A stretch of DNA of 64,000 nt from Anabaena sp. WA102 (GCF_001277295.1 NZ_CP011456.1:2480001-2544000); one strand, 5' to 3'; positions 34,786 through 43,492 are shown, counted from the stretch's first letter. Notes: a model not told the origin generated them from the sequence alone. Numbers and translations: made by a program.

Positions 34786-36366
34786 TTAATCTTTGCTCCC
34801 TTCAGCAACACCAGAAATTAGAATCTGGCCGCGCAATTTATTTATATAAAGTTTACGGATAATACGCTGGATATGAATATGCTTTCCGGGCTTTACCTTT
34901 GTCAAGGTTCGCAATAACAAGTAAGATTCACCGAGACTTTCCACACCATCCACTAAAGTGGGTTCAAGCACATCTGGATCATCTGCTTTTAACTGCTGTC
35001 CTATTTCCTCAATCACTTGATATATATGAGCTAAATTGGAGTCTAATGGTACATCAACTTCCACTACTGCAAATATGTATTGTTTGGAATAATTAGTAAT
35101 TGAACCAATATCCCCATTCCGAATAATATGTAATTGACCATTGGGATGTCTGATGCGGGTAGTTCTGAGTTCAATCGCTTCAACAGTACCTTCTACAGTT
35201 TTCTCTTCAACTTTCCCAGCCTCAATATAATCACCTACCAAATAGTAGTTTTCAAAAAGAATAAAGAAGCCACAAACTATATCATTAATTAATGTTTGTG
35301 CGCCTAAGCCTACAGCGATACCAACAATCCCAGCACCAGCCAAGATTGGAGTAGGATTAATATCTAGAATATAGAGAATGGAAATTGTCACACTGAAGTA
35401 GACAAAATATTGTAACAAACTACGAAACAAAGGAATGAGAGTTAAGCGTCTACTTTTTTGCGTCTCACTCAAATTATTGTTGTTGAATAGCACCTCTTCT
35501 ACAAGTAAGTAAATAACTTCAAACAAAACACGACTCATGAAAATGATCCCAATGATCTTGATAATTCGTAGACCAAAGGTGGCAAGTTTGGCTATTAACT
35601 CCACCTGTTGAATTACCAATGTTGCTATACAGACATAGATCACAAATTCCAAACACCGCTTCAAAAAGGGTATTAGATATTGTAGGCGATCGTAGAACCT
35701 CAATAAGTTATCAGGACTGGAATATTTGACGCTGAGAACATCTAGAGTATCAACAATCGCGGCGACTGCTTTGAGTATGAGTAATCCCACACCAATGAGC
35801 AGATAAATCCGCAGTGCGATATATAGATATTCAGAAACTACTGTGGGTAATTTGAGAAATTGGGTACAACTAATTAGTACCCATAACCAAACCCCACCTC
35901 TGATTCTTCGATTCAGGGCGGTAAAAAAAGCATCAATACTTTCATCGTCAGCGGTATTTTGGTCTAATTTCTTAGCGCGGTTACTAGCTATCTCCAACCA
36001 ATATTTGATCACTTTTAGAGTGATCACCGCTGCAATTATTACACCAATACTTTCAGCAATACCAATTCCTAACGCCAGCCAAAATCCTGAAGGAATCCGG
36101 CGAATTAGCTCTAGAGTATATGCTTGGATGTTTTCACGCCGATAAATAAGGAAGCCGTTAGCAGCTATAATAAAAACGCACAATACTAAGCAACTAAGTA
36201 ATAACAAACCAGTCATGTTGCGGCGCAATATTTTGATTTTTATATCGTCACTTTTCAATATTGATAATCTAATGAATAGCTTGAATAACTTACCTAAAAT
36301 CCATCTTAATAATAGAAAAACAAGGATTACAAGTCCAACTTCAGCCAGGATAATTAATATGTTCAC
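34786..36366 (-). CDS. MscS-family mechanosensitive channel
   Basis: A 526-residue membrane protein. About six hydrophobic segments precede the MscS pore and beta domain: AGIVGIAVGLGAQTLINDIV, then FFILFENYYLVGDYIEAG and TTRIRHPNGQLHIIRNGDIG. The glycine/alanine-spaced pore helix and the upper beta domain are typical. The N-terminal extra helices make it longer than E. coli MscS. It releases solutes on hypo-osmotic shock or, in some relatives, is ligand-gated. A second MscS gene lies 170 bases upstream on the same strand. An osmolyte importer (opuC) is 10 kb away. Confidence 0.88.
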   Translation of the reverse strand: MNILIILAEVGLVILVFLLLRWILGKLFKLFIRLSILKSDDIKIKILRRNMTGLLLLSCLVLCVFIIAANGFLIYRRENIQAYTLELIRRIPSGFWLALGIGIAESIGVIIAAVITLKVIKYWLEIASNRAKKLDQNTADDESIDAFFTALNRRIRGGVWLWVLISCTQFLKLPTVVSEYLYIALRIYLLIGVGLLILKAVAAIVDTLDVLSVKYSSPDNLLRFYDRLQYLIPFLKRCLEFVIYVCIATLVIQQVELIAKLATFGLRIIKIIGIIFMSRVLFEVIYLLVEEVLFNNNNLSETQKSRRLTLIPLFRSLLQYFVYFSVTISILYILDINPTPILAGAGIVGIAVGLGAQTLINDIVCGFFILFENYYLVGDYIEAGKVEEKTVEGTVEAIELRTTRIRHPNGQLHIIRNGDIGSITNYSKQYIFAVVEVDVPLDSNLAHIYQVIEEIGQQLKADDPDVLEPTLVDGVESLGESYLLLRTLTKVKPGKHIHIQRIIRKLYINKLRGQILISGVAEGSKD

Positions 36367-36536
36367 GGTTTTAATGCCTTGTATTATTCATGGGATTTTT
36401 ATTTGATTTTTCAAGAATATTTCAGATATCAAACCGGTTTTCGTAAAACTTAAATTTTTAGAAAGCATCCACTTTGAGCGGATAGACTTTTTTAGAATAC
36501 CAGAACTATATTCATTTCCAAAGTGGATGCTCATCT

Positions 36537-37652
36537 TTAATTATTGATATTTTTCATCGGTTTATATTTTTCTGGTTCTGTTCTGAGATCCACATACAGA
36601 AAATCAATCCCCTCTTGCTCCAAAAGTTCCAAGATGGCTAAATTCAAGTTCCTTTCAGCCTGAAAATAGAGATTGTCATCATTGACAAATGCCATAACTT
36701 CAATAACACGGGCATTGCGTTCAATGTTTTTAAAACGAACTGTACATAGAGGAGAAAAGCCAGCAATAGATTTTGGCATTTCTTGAATAGTGTCACAAAT
36801 TCTCGCAGTTTGCTGTGCAGAAATTCCGTCAATTTTGAGAATTAAATTCAGTCCCCACTTTAAATCACTGCCAGGATTTTGTGACCAATTTTCCACAATT
36901 CCAGAAATCATTCGAGAATTGGGCATTTTCATGATTGAACCCCACTTAACTATATGTAGTTTTGTGGTTCTAAATCCAATATTTAGGACTTGCACAAAAC
37001 CATCTACTCCTGATACTCCTATCCAATCACCTTCTCGATAGAGGTTATCAGAGTAGATAATAATTGTACAAAACCAGTCATAAACTATATCTTTGAACAG
37101 TAAACCTAAAGTAATACCAGCACCACCAAGTAAACCAACCAGCGCAGCGGCTGATTGTCCTAAAAATATCTCGCTGATTTTAAATGCTAATACAATAATT
37201 GCTGCTGATTGAAAAATTTTCGGCATCAAAGGTCTGAGCAATTCATCAAGCTCAGTTTCTGTTTGCAGCGTCACATTAGCAATTAACTGTCCTAAAATTG
37301 AAGAACTACGATAAACGACATAAGCAACTATGAAGATAACTATTAAGTTGAGAAATCTACTAATTGTCTCGCTCAGTTGAAGACCTAAGTTATCCGCAAT
37401 AATTTCCTTACTCAGCCAAAATCCACCAATGAGAATTAGCCAACTCATCGCAGGTTTGAGAATAGCAATTAATTCATCATCAAGGTTTGTCTCTGTTTTC
37501 TTGGTGAAGTTTTCAATGGTTTTAATGATAACTGCTATGACAAATCTTCTTAGTGTCTGTGTCAATGTAAGAATGACAAGGACAATAACAATTTTAGCAA
37601 TGGGAACATGGGAATAATTGATATTTTTGAGCGTGTTCCAGATAGCTTCCAT
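36537..37652 (-). CDS. MscS-family mechanosensitive channel, shorter type
   Basis: A 371-residue membrane protein with about four to five helices and an MscS domain: LVGLLGGAGITLGLLFKDIV, FCTIIIYSDNLYREGDWIGV and GSIMKMPNSRMISGIVENWS. It differs clearly from the neighbouring 526-residue channel, so the two are not a recent duplication. Both lie between broken ergothioneine gene copies and may have arrived as a pair. Confidence 0.87.
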   Translation of the reverse strand: MEAIWNTLKNINYSHVPIAKIVIVLVILTLTQTLRRFVIAVIIKTIENFTKKTETNLDDELIAILKPAMSWLILIGGFWLSKEIIADNLGLQLSETISRFLNLIVIFIVAYVVYRSSSILGQLIANVTLQTETELDELLRPLMPKIFQSAAIIVLAFKISEIFLGQSAAALVGLLGGAGITLGLLFKDIVYDWFCTIIIYSDNLYREGDWIGVSGVDGFVQVLNIGFRTTKLHIVKWGSIMKMPNSRMISGIVENWSQNPGSDLKWGLNLILKIDGISAQQTARICDTIQEMPKSIAGFSPLCTVRFKNIERNARVIEVMAFVNDDNLYFQAERNLNLAILELLEQEGIDFLYVDLRTEPEKYKPMKNINN

Positions 37653-37687
37653 ATTTACCCTGATAGATAGTTGAGTTGGTTAACTTT

Positions 37688-37849
37688 AGAGGATGTTTGA
37701 AAAGTATCAGAATTAATCGATATCCCCAACCCCCCTTACAAAGCCTTACAAAGGGGGGGCTAAATTCCTCAAAGTCCCCCTTTTCAAGGGGGATTTAGGG
37801 GGATCTGCGAGTGTCAGATCCCGCGCGAAAAAGTTTTCAAACAACCTCT
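37688..37849. mobile_element. MITE-like element, AGAGGATGTTTGAAAAGT family, copy 3
   Basis: Ends AGAGGATGTTTGAAAAGT and AGTTTTCAAACAACCTCT. The interior is different from copies 1 and 2 (AAGTCCCCCTTTTCAAGGGG hairpins), so the family is defined by its termini. Confidence 0.85.
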
Positions 37850-37868
37850 TAGAAAATGTTTGAAAAAC

Positions 37869-38304
37869 ATAGCGGTTATCGGTCGGATACAATACAATGA
37901 AGGGCGGATAAACCCACCCCTACAGGTTTTGTGATTTCCGCGTAATATATTAGGCTTTTGAAACTTAATCTCAATTTCTGAATACTGACACAGAAATGAT
38001 ATCATTTAACTTGACAAAAAATCAATCTGTCCAAGTTTTCACAGTTTTCAATCGTTTAGTTTGTAATTGTGTTTCCATGGTTCGTAAATCAAACTTCCGA
38101 GAAATTTCTGTTAAGTAGTGAGACAGAATTAATTACACAATGTCATTGCGTAAGCGTTGCGTGGCGTTAGCCATATGGAACGAAGTGAAATGAAGCAATT
38201 CCAAGGGTTGTGATTGCTTCCCTTCGCCCGCAATGACTGTAAATATTTTTGTCCAATTACTTAATATACTTTCTCCCTCTTGAAAAAATACCTTCAAATC
38301 CAAT
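37869..38304 (-). pseudogene. egtD: egtD 3' fragment, split by an inserted repeat
   Basis: 37869-38114 and 38266-38304 match the 3' end and downstream flank of the intact egtD (33152-33450) at roughly 90% by eye. A ~150-bp block between them (38116-38265) is foreign; part of it (about 37 bases) recurs inverted at 40349-40387. The fragment lies directly downstream of the intact egtB, showing the ancestral egtB-egtD order. Confidence 0.85.
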
Positions 38305-38420
38305 AAGTAGGTGAACACAATAAAACCAAACTGTGTAAAGAAATGTAAAGTCGCCTAAACCCTCTTCACTCTTGCCTCTTGCCTCTTGCCTTTTGCCTTG
38401 CCATAACGACAATTTTCAAC
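38305..38420. mobile_element. 129-bp MITE-like family (AAGTAGGT), right end lost
   Basis: It begins AAGTAGGTGAACACAATAAA like the complete copies at 14163 and 14306 and runs to ACAATTTTCAAC, where the sequence switches to the end of another element. The AACCTACTT terminus is missing. Confidence 0.8.
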
Positions 38421-38472
38421 GGGTGTCAGATCCCACACGAAAAAGTTTTCAAACAACCTCTAAGGTGGCTAT

Positions 38473-38538
38473 AAGATCCCCGACTTCTTTTGTATTTTTG
38501 TAAATAAATTACCAATTAATATTCAGAAGTCGGGGATC
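38473..38538. repeat. Palindrome AGATCCCCGACTTCT with expanded loop
   Basis: The arms match the dispersed palindrome at 20178 and 22883, but the 3-base loop is replaced by 36 AT-rich bases. It ends about 12 bases before the egtB stop codon side, so it could act at the 3' end of that transcript. Confidence 0.75.
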
Positions 38539-38550
38539 TCAATTTTATAT

Positions 38551-39873
38551 TTAATCCAAACTTTCAGCCACTCTAAAACCGACGTGCTGATAAAAATAAG
38601 GACGAAACCAGTTACGATAACAAGGTAAAGCCATTGTACCATTCGTTGCCCAAGAACCGCCCAACATCATAAAATGTTTATTATCAAAAAAGGGTGCAGA
38701 TTGATCTGCATAAAGATGATGAGTTTGAAATCCTGGTAAGGGTTTAAATGTTTCGCCTAACCATTCCCAGACATTACCCCGTAAGTCAGAAAGTCCAGAT
38801 TGATGATTTCCTGAAAACATTCCCACAGGAGTTGGGGAAATGAATTGTAAGTTGAGATTATAATTATTTACTAAACTAGAATCTTCAGATATTGTTAATG
38901 CTTGATTCCATTCTGCTTCTGTCATTAATCGAGTATTTTTACCTTTCCATTGACAAAATGCCATTGCTTCATAATGGTTGACTTCCACTGGCCAATCTAA
39001 AGGTAAATCTAGTTCATCAAATGTGGCACGATAGCGATAGTTATTTTCTTGGTATATCCAGAATTTGGGATGTTGGATATTGTAGAGTTGTTTCCATGCC
39101 CAAGATTCAGTATGCCAATAATTGATATTATTGTACCCACCGGCTTGGACAAATTCTAAAAATTCTCCATTGGTAATCAGATATTGACTTGCTAAAAATG
39201 GTGGGACTTCTCCTTCTAAATCACCATATTCACTATCCCAAGCAAAAGTTAAATCATCTTGGCGTTTTCCTAATTTGACTATACCACCAGGAATTTCTCG
39301 CATTTGATTATGGGGAATTTCTCGATTAGTAGGTGCATAATTCCATTCTTGGGGACGGTTTAAGTTCTCAATAGGTAATTGACGCAGTAGCATAGATGAG
39401 GTTTCTAGGTGAATGCGACTATGTTCTATTCCCATTAATAAAGCCCAGATAGGATGCTGTTGATGAATGGGTAAATTTAAAGGAGTTTGATGAATAATTG
39501 CGGTAATTTCTGCTCTAGCTTTGTCTCGATATTCCCAAACTTTTTGAAGTTTAGGCCAATTAACTCCTTGAATGGCTATTTCTAATTCTGCCGGTGTTTC
39601 TGGATCAACGCCAATTTCAAATAGGGTTTCATATTGGGGGTTAATCCGATGTTTGATTAATCCCACCTGAATTAATTTATTGATATAAAAAACAGCCGAA
39701 TGTCCAAGGTAAAAAATTAATTTATTTCTTAAAGGATCGGGATTTAGATAGAAGGTTTCTTCCTTAATTACACTTTTCATTAAGGTTTCTTCCATTTCCC
39801 AGGAATTTTCAAAATAGTTAAGTAGGATTGTTGAACTACAATCATTGAGTCGGGGAATAGGAGCATCTATCAT
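38551..39873 (-). CDS. egtB: Thiohistidine sulfoxide synthase, OvoA-like EgtB
   Basis: A 440-residue DinB plus FGE-sulfatase (formylglycine-generating-enzyme-like) protein; the non-haem iron enzyme that joins cysteine sulfur to the imidazole of hercynine or histidine. Iron ligands are predicted as H58 (LIFYLGHSAVFYINKL) and H151/H155 of the HxxxHxE motif in GIEHSRIHLETSSMLLRQLP. These stretches resemble OvoA (5-histidylcysteine sulfoxide synthase) more than mycobacterial EgtB. The C-terminal half has SQYLITNGEFLEFVQAGGYN, GNVWEWLGE and LGGSWATNG. It lacks OvoA's C-terminal methyltransferase domain. Presence of egtD argues for hercynine as substrate; recruitment of an OvoA-type synthase for ergothioneine is reported in cyanobacteria. 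Confidence 0.88.
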   Translation of the reverse strand: MIDAPIPRLNDCSSTILLNYFENSWEMEETLMKSVIKEETFYLNPDPLRNKLIFYLGHSAVFYINKLIQVGLIKHRINPQYETLFEIGVDPETPAELEIAIQGVNWPKLQKVWEYRDKARAEITAIIHQTPLNLPIHQQHPIWALLMGIEHSRIHLETSSMLLRQLPIENLNRPQEWNYAPTNREIPHNQMREIPGGIVKLGKRQDDLTFAWDSEYGDLEGEVPPFLASQYLITNGEFLEFVQAGGYNNINYWHTESWAWKQLYNIQHPKFWIYQENNYRYRATFDELDLPLDWPVEVNHYEAMAFCQWKGKNTRLMTEAEWNQALTISEDSSLVNNYNLNLQFISPTPVGMFSGNHQSGLSDLRGNVWEWLGETFKPLPGFQTHHLYADQSAPFFDNKHFMMLGGSWATNGTMALPCYRNWFRPYFYQHVGFRVAESLD

Positions 39874-40490
39874 TTTATTGACCTGGTGAATTAATTGTTG
39901 GTAATATCTGGATTGATTAATTTTTTTAAATCAAACCAGTGACTAATCCTGGGATTAATAAAATTTTTATCTGAATGATAAATATTTACAGGAATTGTAC
40001 AGGAATTTTTGTGCGAGAATTATATGCTATGTATTTAATTATCTTATTTTGATACCATTTTTTTGTTTTTAATTAAAATTTAATATTTTCCAGTAAAATC
40101 ACTACCAGCCGGATTCCTGTATTTAATGTTTTCAGTAAAATTACCAATAGCTGAATTACTATATTGACAAAAACAAATATAAACAATCTTTTTAGGCTAG
40201 TCTAAACTAAGTATATTAATTTCTAAGAATACCAATTTTTTGGGCGAGTTTGTTAGAATCATACATTAGCCCCTGTTATAGTGTTTTGGCGTTAGTTGCC
40301 AACAAAGCTATATTGGAATCGTCAGTAACCCAGCCCCAAAGGGACTGGCTTACGCAATGACATTGTGTAATTAATTCTATCTCACTCAAATCTCTGAAAA
40401 CTTCTTTTCTCTTGCCTATTGCCTATTGCCTATTGCCTATTGCTGTATGTGTTTAATGACCAGTGACCACTGACTAACGACTAATGACTA
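39874..40490. other. 617-base divergent gap between egtB and the histidine kinase gene
   Basis: Promoters for both genes should lie here. It contains two similar TAATATTTTCCAGTAAAAT / TAATGTTTTCAGTAAAAT stretches near 40080 and 40125, an inverted copy of part of the repeat in the egtD fragment (40349-40387), and a short TTGCCTA tandem repeat (about 40410-40443). No gene was recognised. Confidence 0.6.
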
Positions 40491-42509
40491 ATGAGTATTT
40501 CTACTTCTATACTGAGTGATTTACTAGACTCACTCCCCCATCTACGACCTCAGTTATATTTTAAGGCTTCACTAACTGCGCTCTCCCATGCTATGGAGGA
40601 TCAGGTTTTAGCCGCTAATTTGGATCGTCCTCTGATTATTGCTAGTTTTCAGAAAGAGCGATTTTACCGTCAAGAAGCCCATCGTTATCAAAAACTGGCA
40701 GAAAAAAGTAATCAAATATATGTATTATCTGCACCGGAAACGGAGTTTGCTAATAGCTCAGAATATTATGAGAAGATCGCTTTTGAGCATGATGATGCTT
40801 TAGCTCAAGAATGGCATTTGCTAGTAGTTGCTGATAATTATGCTACTTGCTTAATCTGTAGAGAAAGCTTGGGTTCTCTGGCTAAAAATCAACATACCTC
40901 AGAGATGCTCCCTAACTTGGATATGGATACAGCGCAAAGATTTGAGGGGATTTGGACATCGGAAAAAGGAGTGTGTTTAAAAGCTGCCCAATTGTTATTA
41001 GATAGAATTCAGGCGTATCGTCCAGATTTAGCGGAAAAAGTGGATGAAGTGTCCAGTCGGTTGGGAATTGGGAAATTAACAGGTAGGTCAGTGATCAATT
41101 CTGATCATGAGTATGCTTGTGATCTTGATACTGACCCGTTTGTGCAGAGGTTGGTGACATATCTGCAAGCTAGTCAGTATAAGCTGCATAAAGCTTACCG
41201 TTCGATTGCGGCTCAAGCTCAGAAAGAACGGCTGGTAAATTCGATTAGTACAGCAATTAGGCGATCGCTTGATCCACGGGAAATTCTTCAAGTGGCAGCG
41301 CAAGAATTAGGACAACATTTAGGAGCCTGTCGTTGTCTAATTTATCGCGCCCAAGCTACAGATGCCAAAGCTATAATTGAACATGAATTTTTGAACTCTA
41401 ATATCACATCGGTACTGGGTCAAAGTTGGGAGTTAGAACATAATCCCCTATTTCAGCAGGTGCTACAACAGCTTGAGGGGGTATGTGTGGCTGATACCCT
41501 GGGGGACTTTCAAGTCAAGAAATCACCAGCCTTATCGTCCATTGTCAGGCAGTTTGGCGTGCGTTCTTGGTTGATCGAACCCGTATTATATCAAGGGCGA
41601 CTATTGGGAATTGTGGAGTTACATGATTGCCATTTTCCTCCCCATGAATGGCAACCAGGGGAGTTAGACTTAGTGAAAGCGATCGCCACCCAAATTGGTA
41701 CAGCCCTGATTCAAGCCGAATCTTTTGCCAATTTAGAAGAACTCAACCAACAACTAGAAGCTTTAGACCGCACTCGGAGTAATTTAATTGCCATTACAGG
41801 ACACGAACTCCGCACTCCATTATCCACCATTCAAGTTTGTTTAGAAAGCTTGGCTACTGAACCGGATATGCCTTGGGAATTGCAACAAATAATGTTGAGT
41901 ACAGCCCTTACCGATTCCGAAAGAATGCGGAAACTGGTACAAGACTTTTTAACCCTTTCTAACTTAGAAAGCGGTCGGGTAGAATGGCATCCTGAATCAT
42001 TAACCATTCAAGAATGTATAGATTTAGCCCTCAGTCGCTTACGGACACGCTCTAGCCAAGAAAAAATACCCAAAATCACAACTCAAATTTCCGCTAACTT
42101 ACCTTTAGTCAGGGCTGATGGTGATTGGTTAGTGGAGGTAATCGCCAAACTTGTAGATAATGCTTGTAAATTTACTCCCTCTTCTGGGCAAATTATTATT
42201 AAAGCCATTAGCAATAGTCAGGAGATGCTAGAAGTCACCGTAGCTGACACAGGGCGAGGAATTGAACCCAACCGCCTAGAAATCGTTTTTGACCGCTTTT
42301 ATCAAGAAGAAGGGGCATTGCGCCGAACTACCGGGGGAACTGGCTTAGGTTTAGCCATTTGTCGGCAAATTGTCAATGGCTGGCATGGAAAAATTTGGGC
42401 AGAGTCCACAGGTAAAGACCAAGGCAGTCAGTTCCATTTTACTATTCCCATTGTGTATGGTAGTCAGGAAATTGACACTCTCCGGTCTAAAGACGCGGAG
42501 ATTCTATAG
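40491..42509 (+). CDS. DICT-GAF sensor histidine kinase
   Basis: A 672-residue soluble kinase. Residues ~5-125 form a DICT domain (YFKASLTALSHAMEDQVLAA, PLIIASFQKERFYRQEAHRY), a sensory domain found with two-component and diguanylate cyclase proteins. Residues ~255-410 are a GAF domain. Then HisKA with the phospho-acceptor His in LIAITGHELRTPLSTIQ, N box LVDNACKFTPSSGQ, G1 VADTGRGIEPNRLE and G2 GGTGLGLAICRQI. No membrane helix is visible, so it senses a cytoplasmic or light/redox signal; the GAF lacks an obvious bilin-binding Cys motif. No response regulator gene is adjacent. Confidence 0.92.
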   Translation: MSISTSILSDLLDSLPHLRPQLYFKASLTALSHAMEDQVLAANLDRPLIIASFQKERFYRQEAHRYQKLAEKSNQIYVLSAPETEFANSSEYYEKIAFEHDDALAQEWHLLVVADNYATCLICRESLGSLAKNQHTSEMLPNLDMDTAQRFEGIWTSEKGVCLKAAQLLLDRIQAYRPDLAEKVDEVSSRLGIGKLTGRSVINSDHEYACDLDTDPFVQRLVTYLQASQYKLHKAYRSIAAQAQKERLVNSISTAIRRSLDPREILQVAAQELGQHLGACRCLIYRAQATDAKAIIEHEFLNSNITSVLGQSWELEHNPLFQQVLQQLEGVCVADTLGDFQVKKSPALSSIVRQFGVRSWLIEPVLYQGRLLGIVELHDCHFPPHEWQPGELDLVKAIATQIGTALIQAESFANLEELNQQLEALDRTRSNLIAITGHELRTPLSTIQVCLESLATEPDMPWELQQIMLSTALTDSERMRKLVQDFLTLSNLESGRVEWHPESLTIQECIDLALSRLRTRSSQEKIPKITTQISANLPLVRADGDWLVEVIAKLVDNACKFTPSSGQIIIKAISNSQEMLEVTVADTGRGIEPNRLEIVFDRFYQEEGALRRTTGGTGLGLAICRQIVNGWHGKIWAESTGKDQGSQFHFTIPIVYGSQEIDTLRSKDAEIL

Positions 42510-43075
42510 AGAGTTTCAGTCTATATCCCTCAGTTATCCCAGTTTCAGGCACTGCCTTAAATATTTGGGTTCTTGCCCTGATTTCGTTGGCCTTGGCGGG
42601 CGAAATCATATCTGACAAGCGTAACTTTCCGAGAGTCCCTCGGTAGCTTTTTATGTCTTTAGTGACAATATAGTTGTATCACGAATATGGATTAAAATTT
42701 GAAATTATTTCAAATTTTCAAATTAACGTCAAGGCAGGATTTATCGTGCCTCTAGCCTTCATCCCTTGTCTAAAGTCCAAATGTGGCTTCCTGAGTCAGC
42801 CACATTTTCAAGGGTTTTCGGCGTTCTTCCTTATAATTGACGACTGACAACCAACCAATCACTAAGGGATCACCAAAAAATAAATTACCCAATTTTGTGG
42901 GATGGGCATCCTGCCTGTCCTTGGTAATTAGCGGGCAATTCGTCCCGCACCACAAGAAACTTTTGGGGATTTTTTTAATTGGAAGTCCCTAAAAACTGTT
43001 ACAGTCTATAACGCGATCGCAACATAAGTCGAGTTCCAATGTTAGTATGCCGTAAAAACCTACAAGAGACAGTTT
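42510..43075. other. 566-base gap upstream of psaD
   Basis: It contains a 126-bp MITE-like element (42865-42990) that ends 85 bases before the psaD start, and an AATGTGGCT/AGCCACATT inverted repeat near 42780-42808 that could terminate the kinase transcript. The psaD promoter region is therefore short or includes the element. Confidence 0.6.
42865..42990. mobile_element. 126-bp MITE-like element, copy 2 (AGGGA...TCCCT ends)
   Basis: Same length and about 90% the same sequence as 12848-12973; begins AGGGATCACCAAAAAATAAA and ends GGAAGTCCCT. A HIP1-like GCGATCGC lies just to its right. Confidence 0.85.
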
Positions 43076-43492
43076 ATGGCAACTTTGACTGGAAAAACCC
43101 CAATCTTTGGTGGCAGCACTGGCGGGCTACTCACAAAAGCTGATGTAGAAGAAAAGTACGCTATCACCTGGACTAGTCCCAAAGAGCAAGTGTTTGAAAT
43201 GCCCACAGGTGGCGCTGCTAAAATGGTAAAAGGCGAAAACCTACTTTACATTGCTCGCAAAGAGTACGGTATTGCTTTAGGCGCGCAACTTCGCAAATTC
43301 AAAATCACCGACTACAAAGTTTACCGCATTCTCCCCGGCGGCGAAACTACCATGATTCACCCTGCTGATGGCGTTTTCCCTGAAAAAGTAAATGCTGGAC
43401 GTTCTATGGTGCGTCACGTACCCCGCAGAATCGGTCAAAACCCCAACCCTGCACAAATCAAATTCAGCGGTAAAGCTACTCACGACGCTTAG
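43076..43492 (+). CDS. psaD: Photosystem I subunit II (ferredoxin-docking subunit)
   Basis: A 138-residue PsaD, a stromal/cytoplasmic-side subunit of photosystem I that docks ferredoxin and stabilises PsaC. Typical sequence: TGKTPIFGGSTGGLL, EEKYAITWTSPKEQVFEMPT, GGAAKMVKGENLLYIARKEY, YRILPGGETTMIHPADGVFP and a basic MVRHVPRRIGQNPNP tail. Length is normal. It is monocistronic or followed by trpE after 222 bases filled with AATTAAAAATT inverted repeats. Confidence 0.98.
   Translation: MATLTGKTPIFGGSTGGLLTKADVEEKYAITWTSPKEQVFEMPTGGAAKMVKGENLLYIARKEYGIALGAQLRKFKITDYKVYRILPGGETTMIHPADGVFPEKVNAGRSMVRHVPRRIGQNPNPAQIKFSGKATHDA

Larger units (their letters stand above)
37653..38550. other. 898-base gap of MITE copies and egtD fragments
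   Basis: It contains a complete 162-bp MITE-like element (37688-37849), an egtD 3' fragment split by an unrelated ~150-bp repeat (37869-38304), a partial 129-bp-family element (38305-38420), the right end of an AGAGGATGTTTG-family element (about 38421-38460) and a long-loop palindrome (38473-38538). No intact gene. Confidence 0.85.

Noticed and set aside
42770..42955. Small minus-strand frame upstream of psaD
   Set aside because: It lies mostly in the 126-bp MITE-like element and has no protein-like features.
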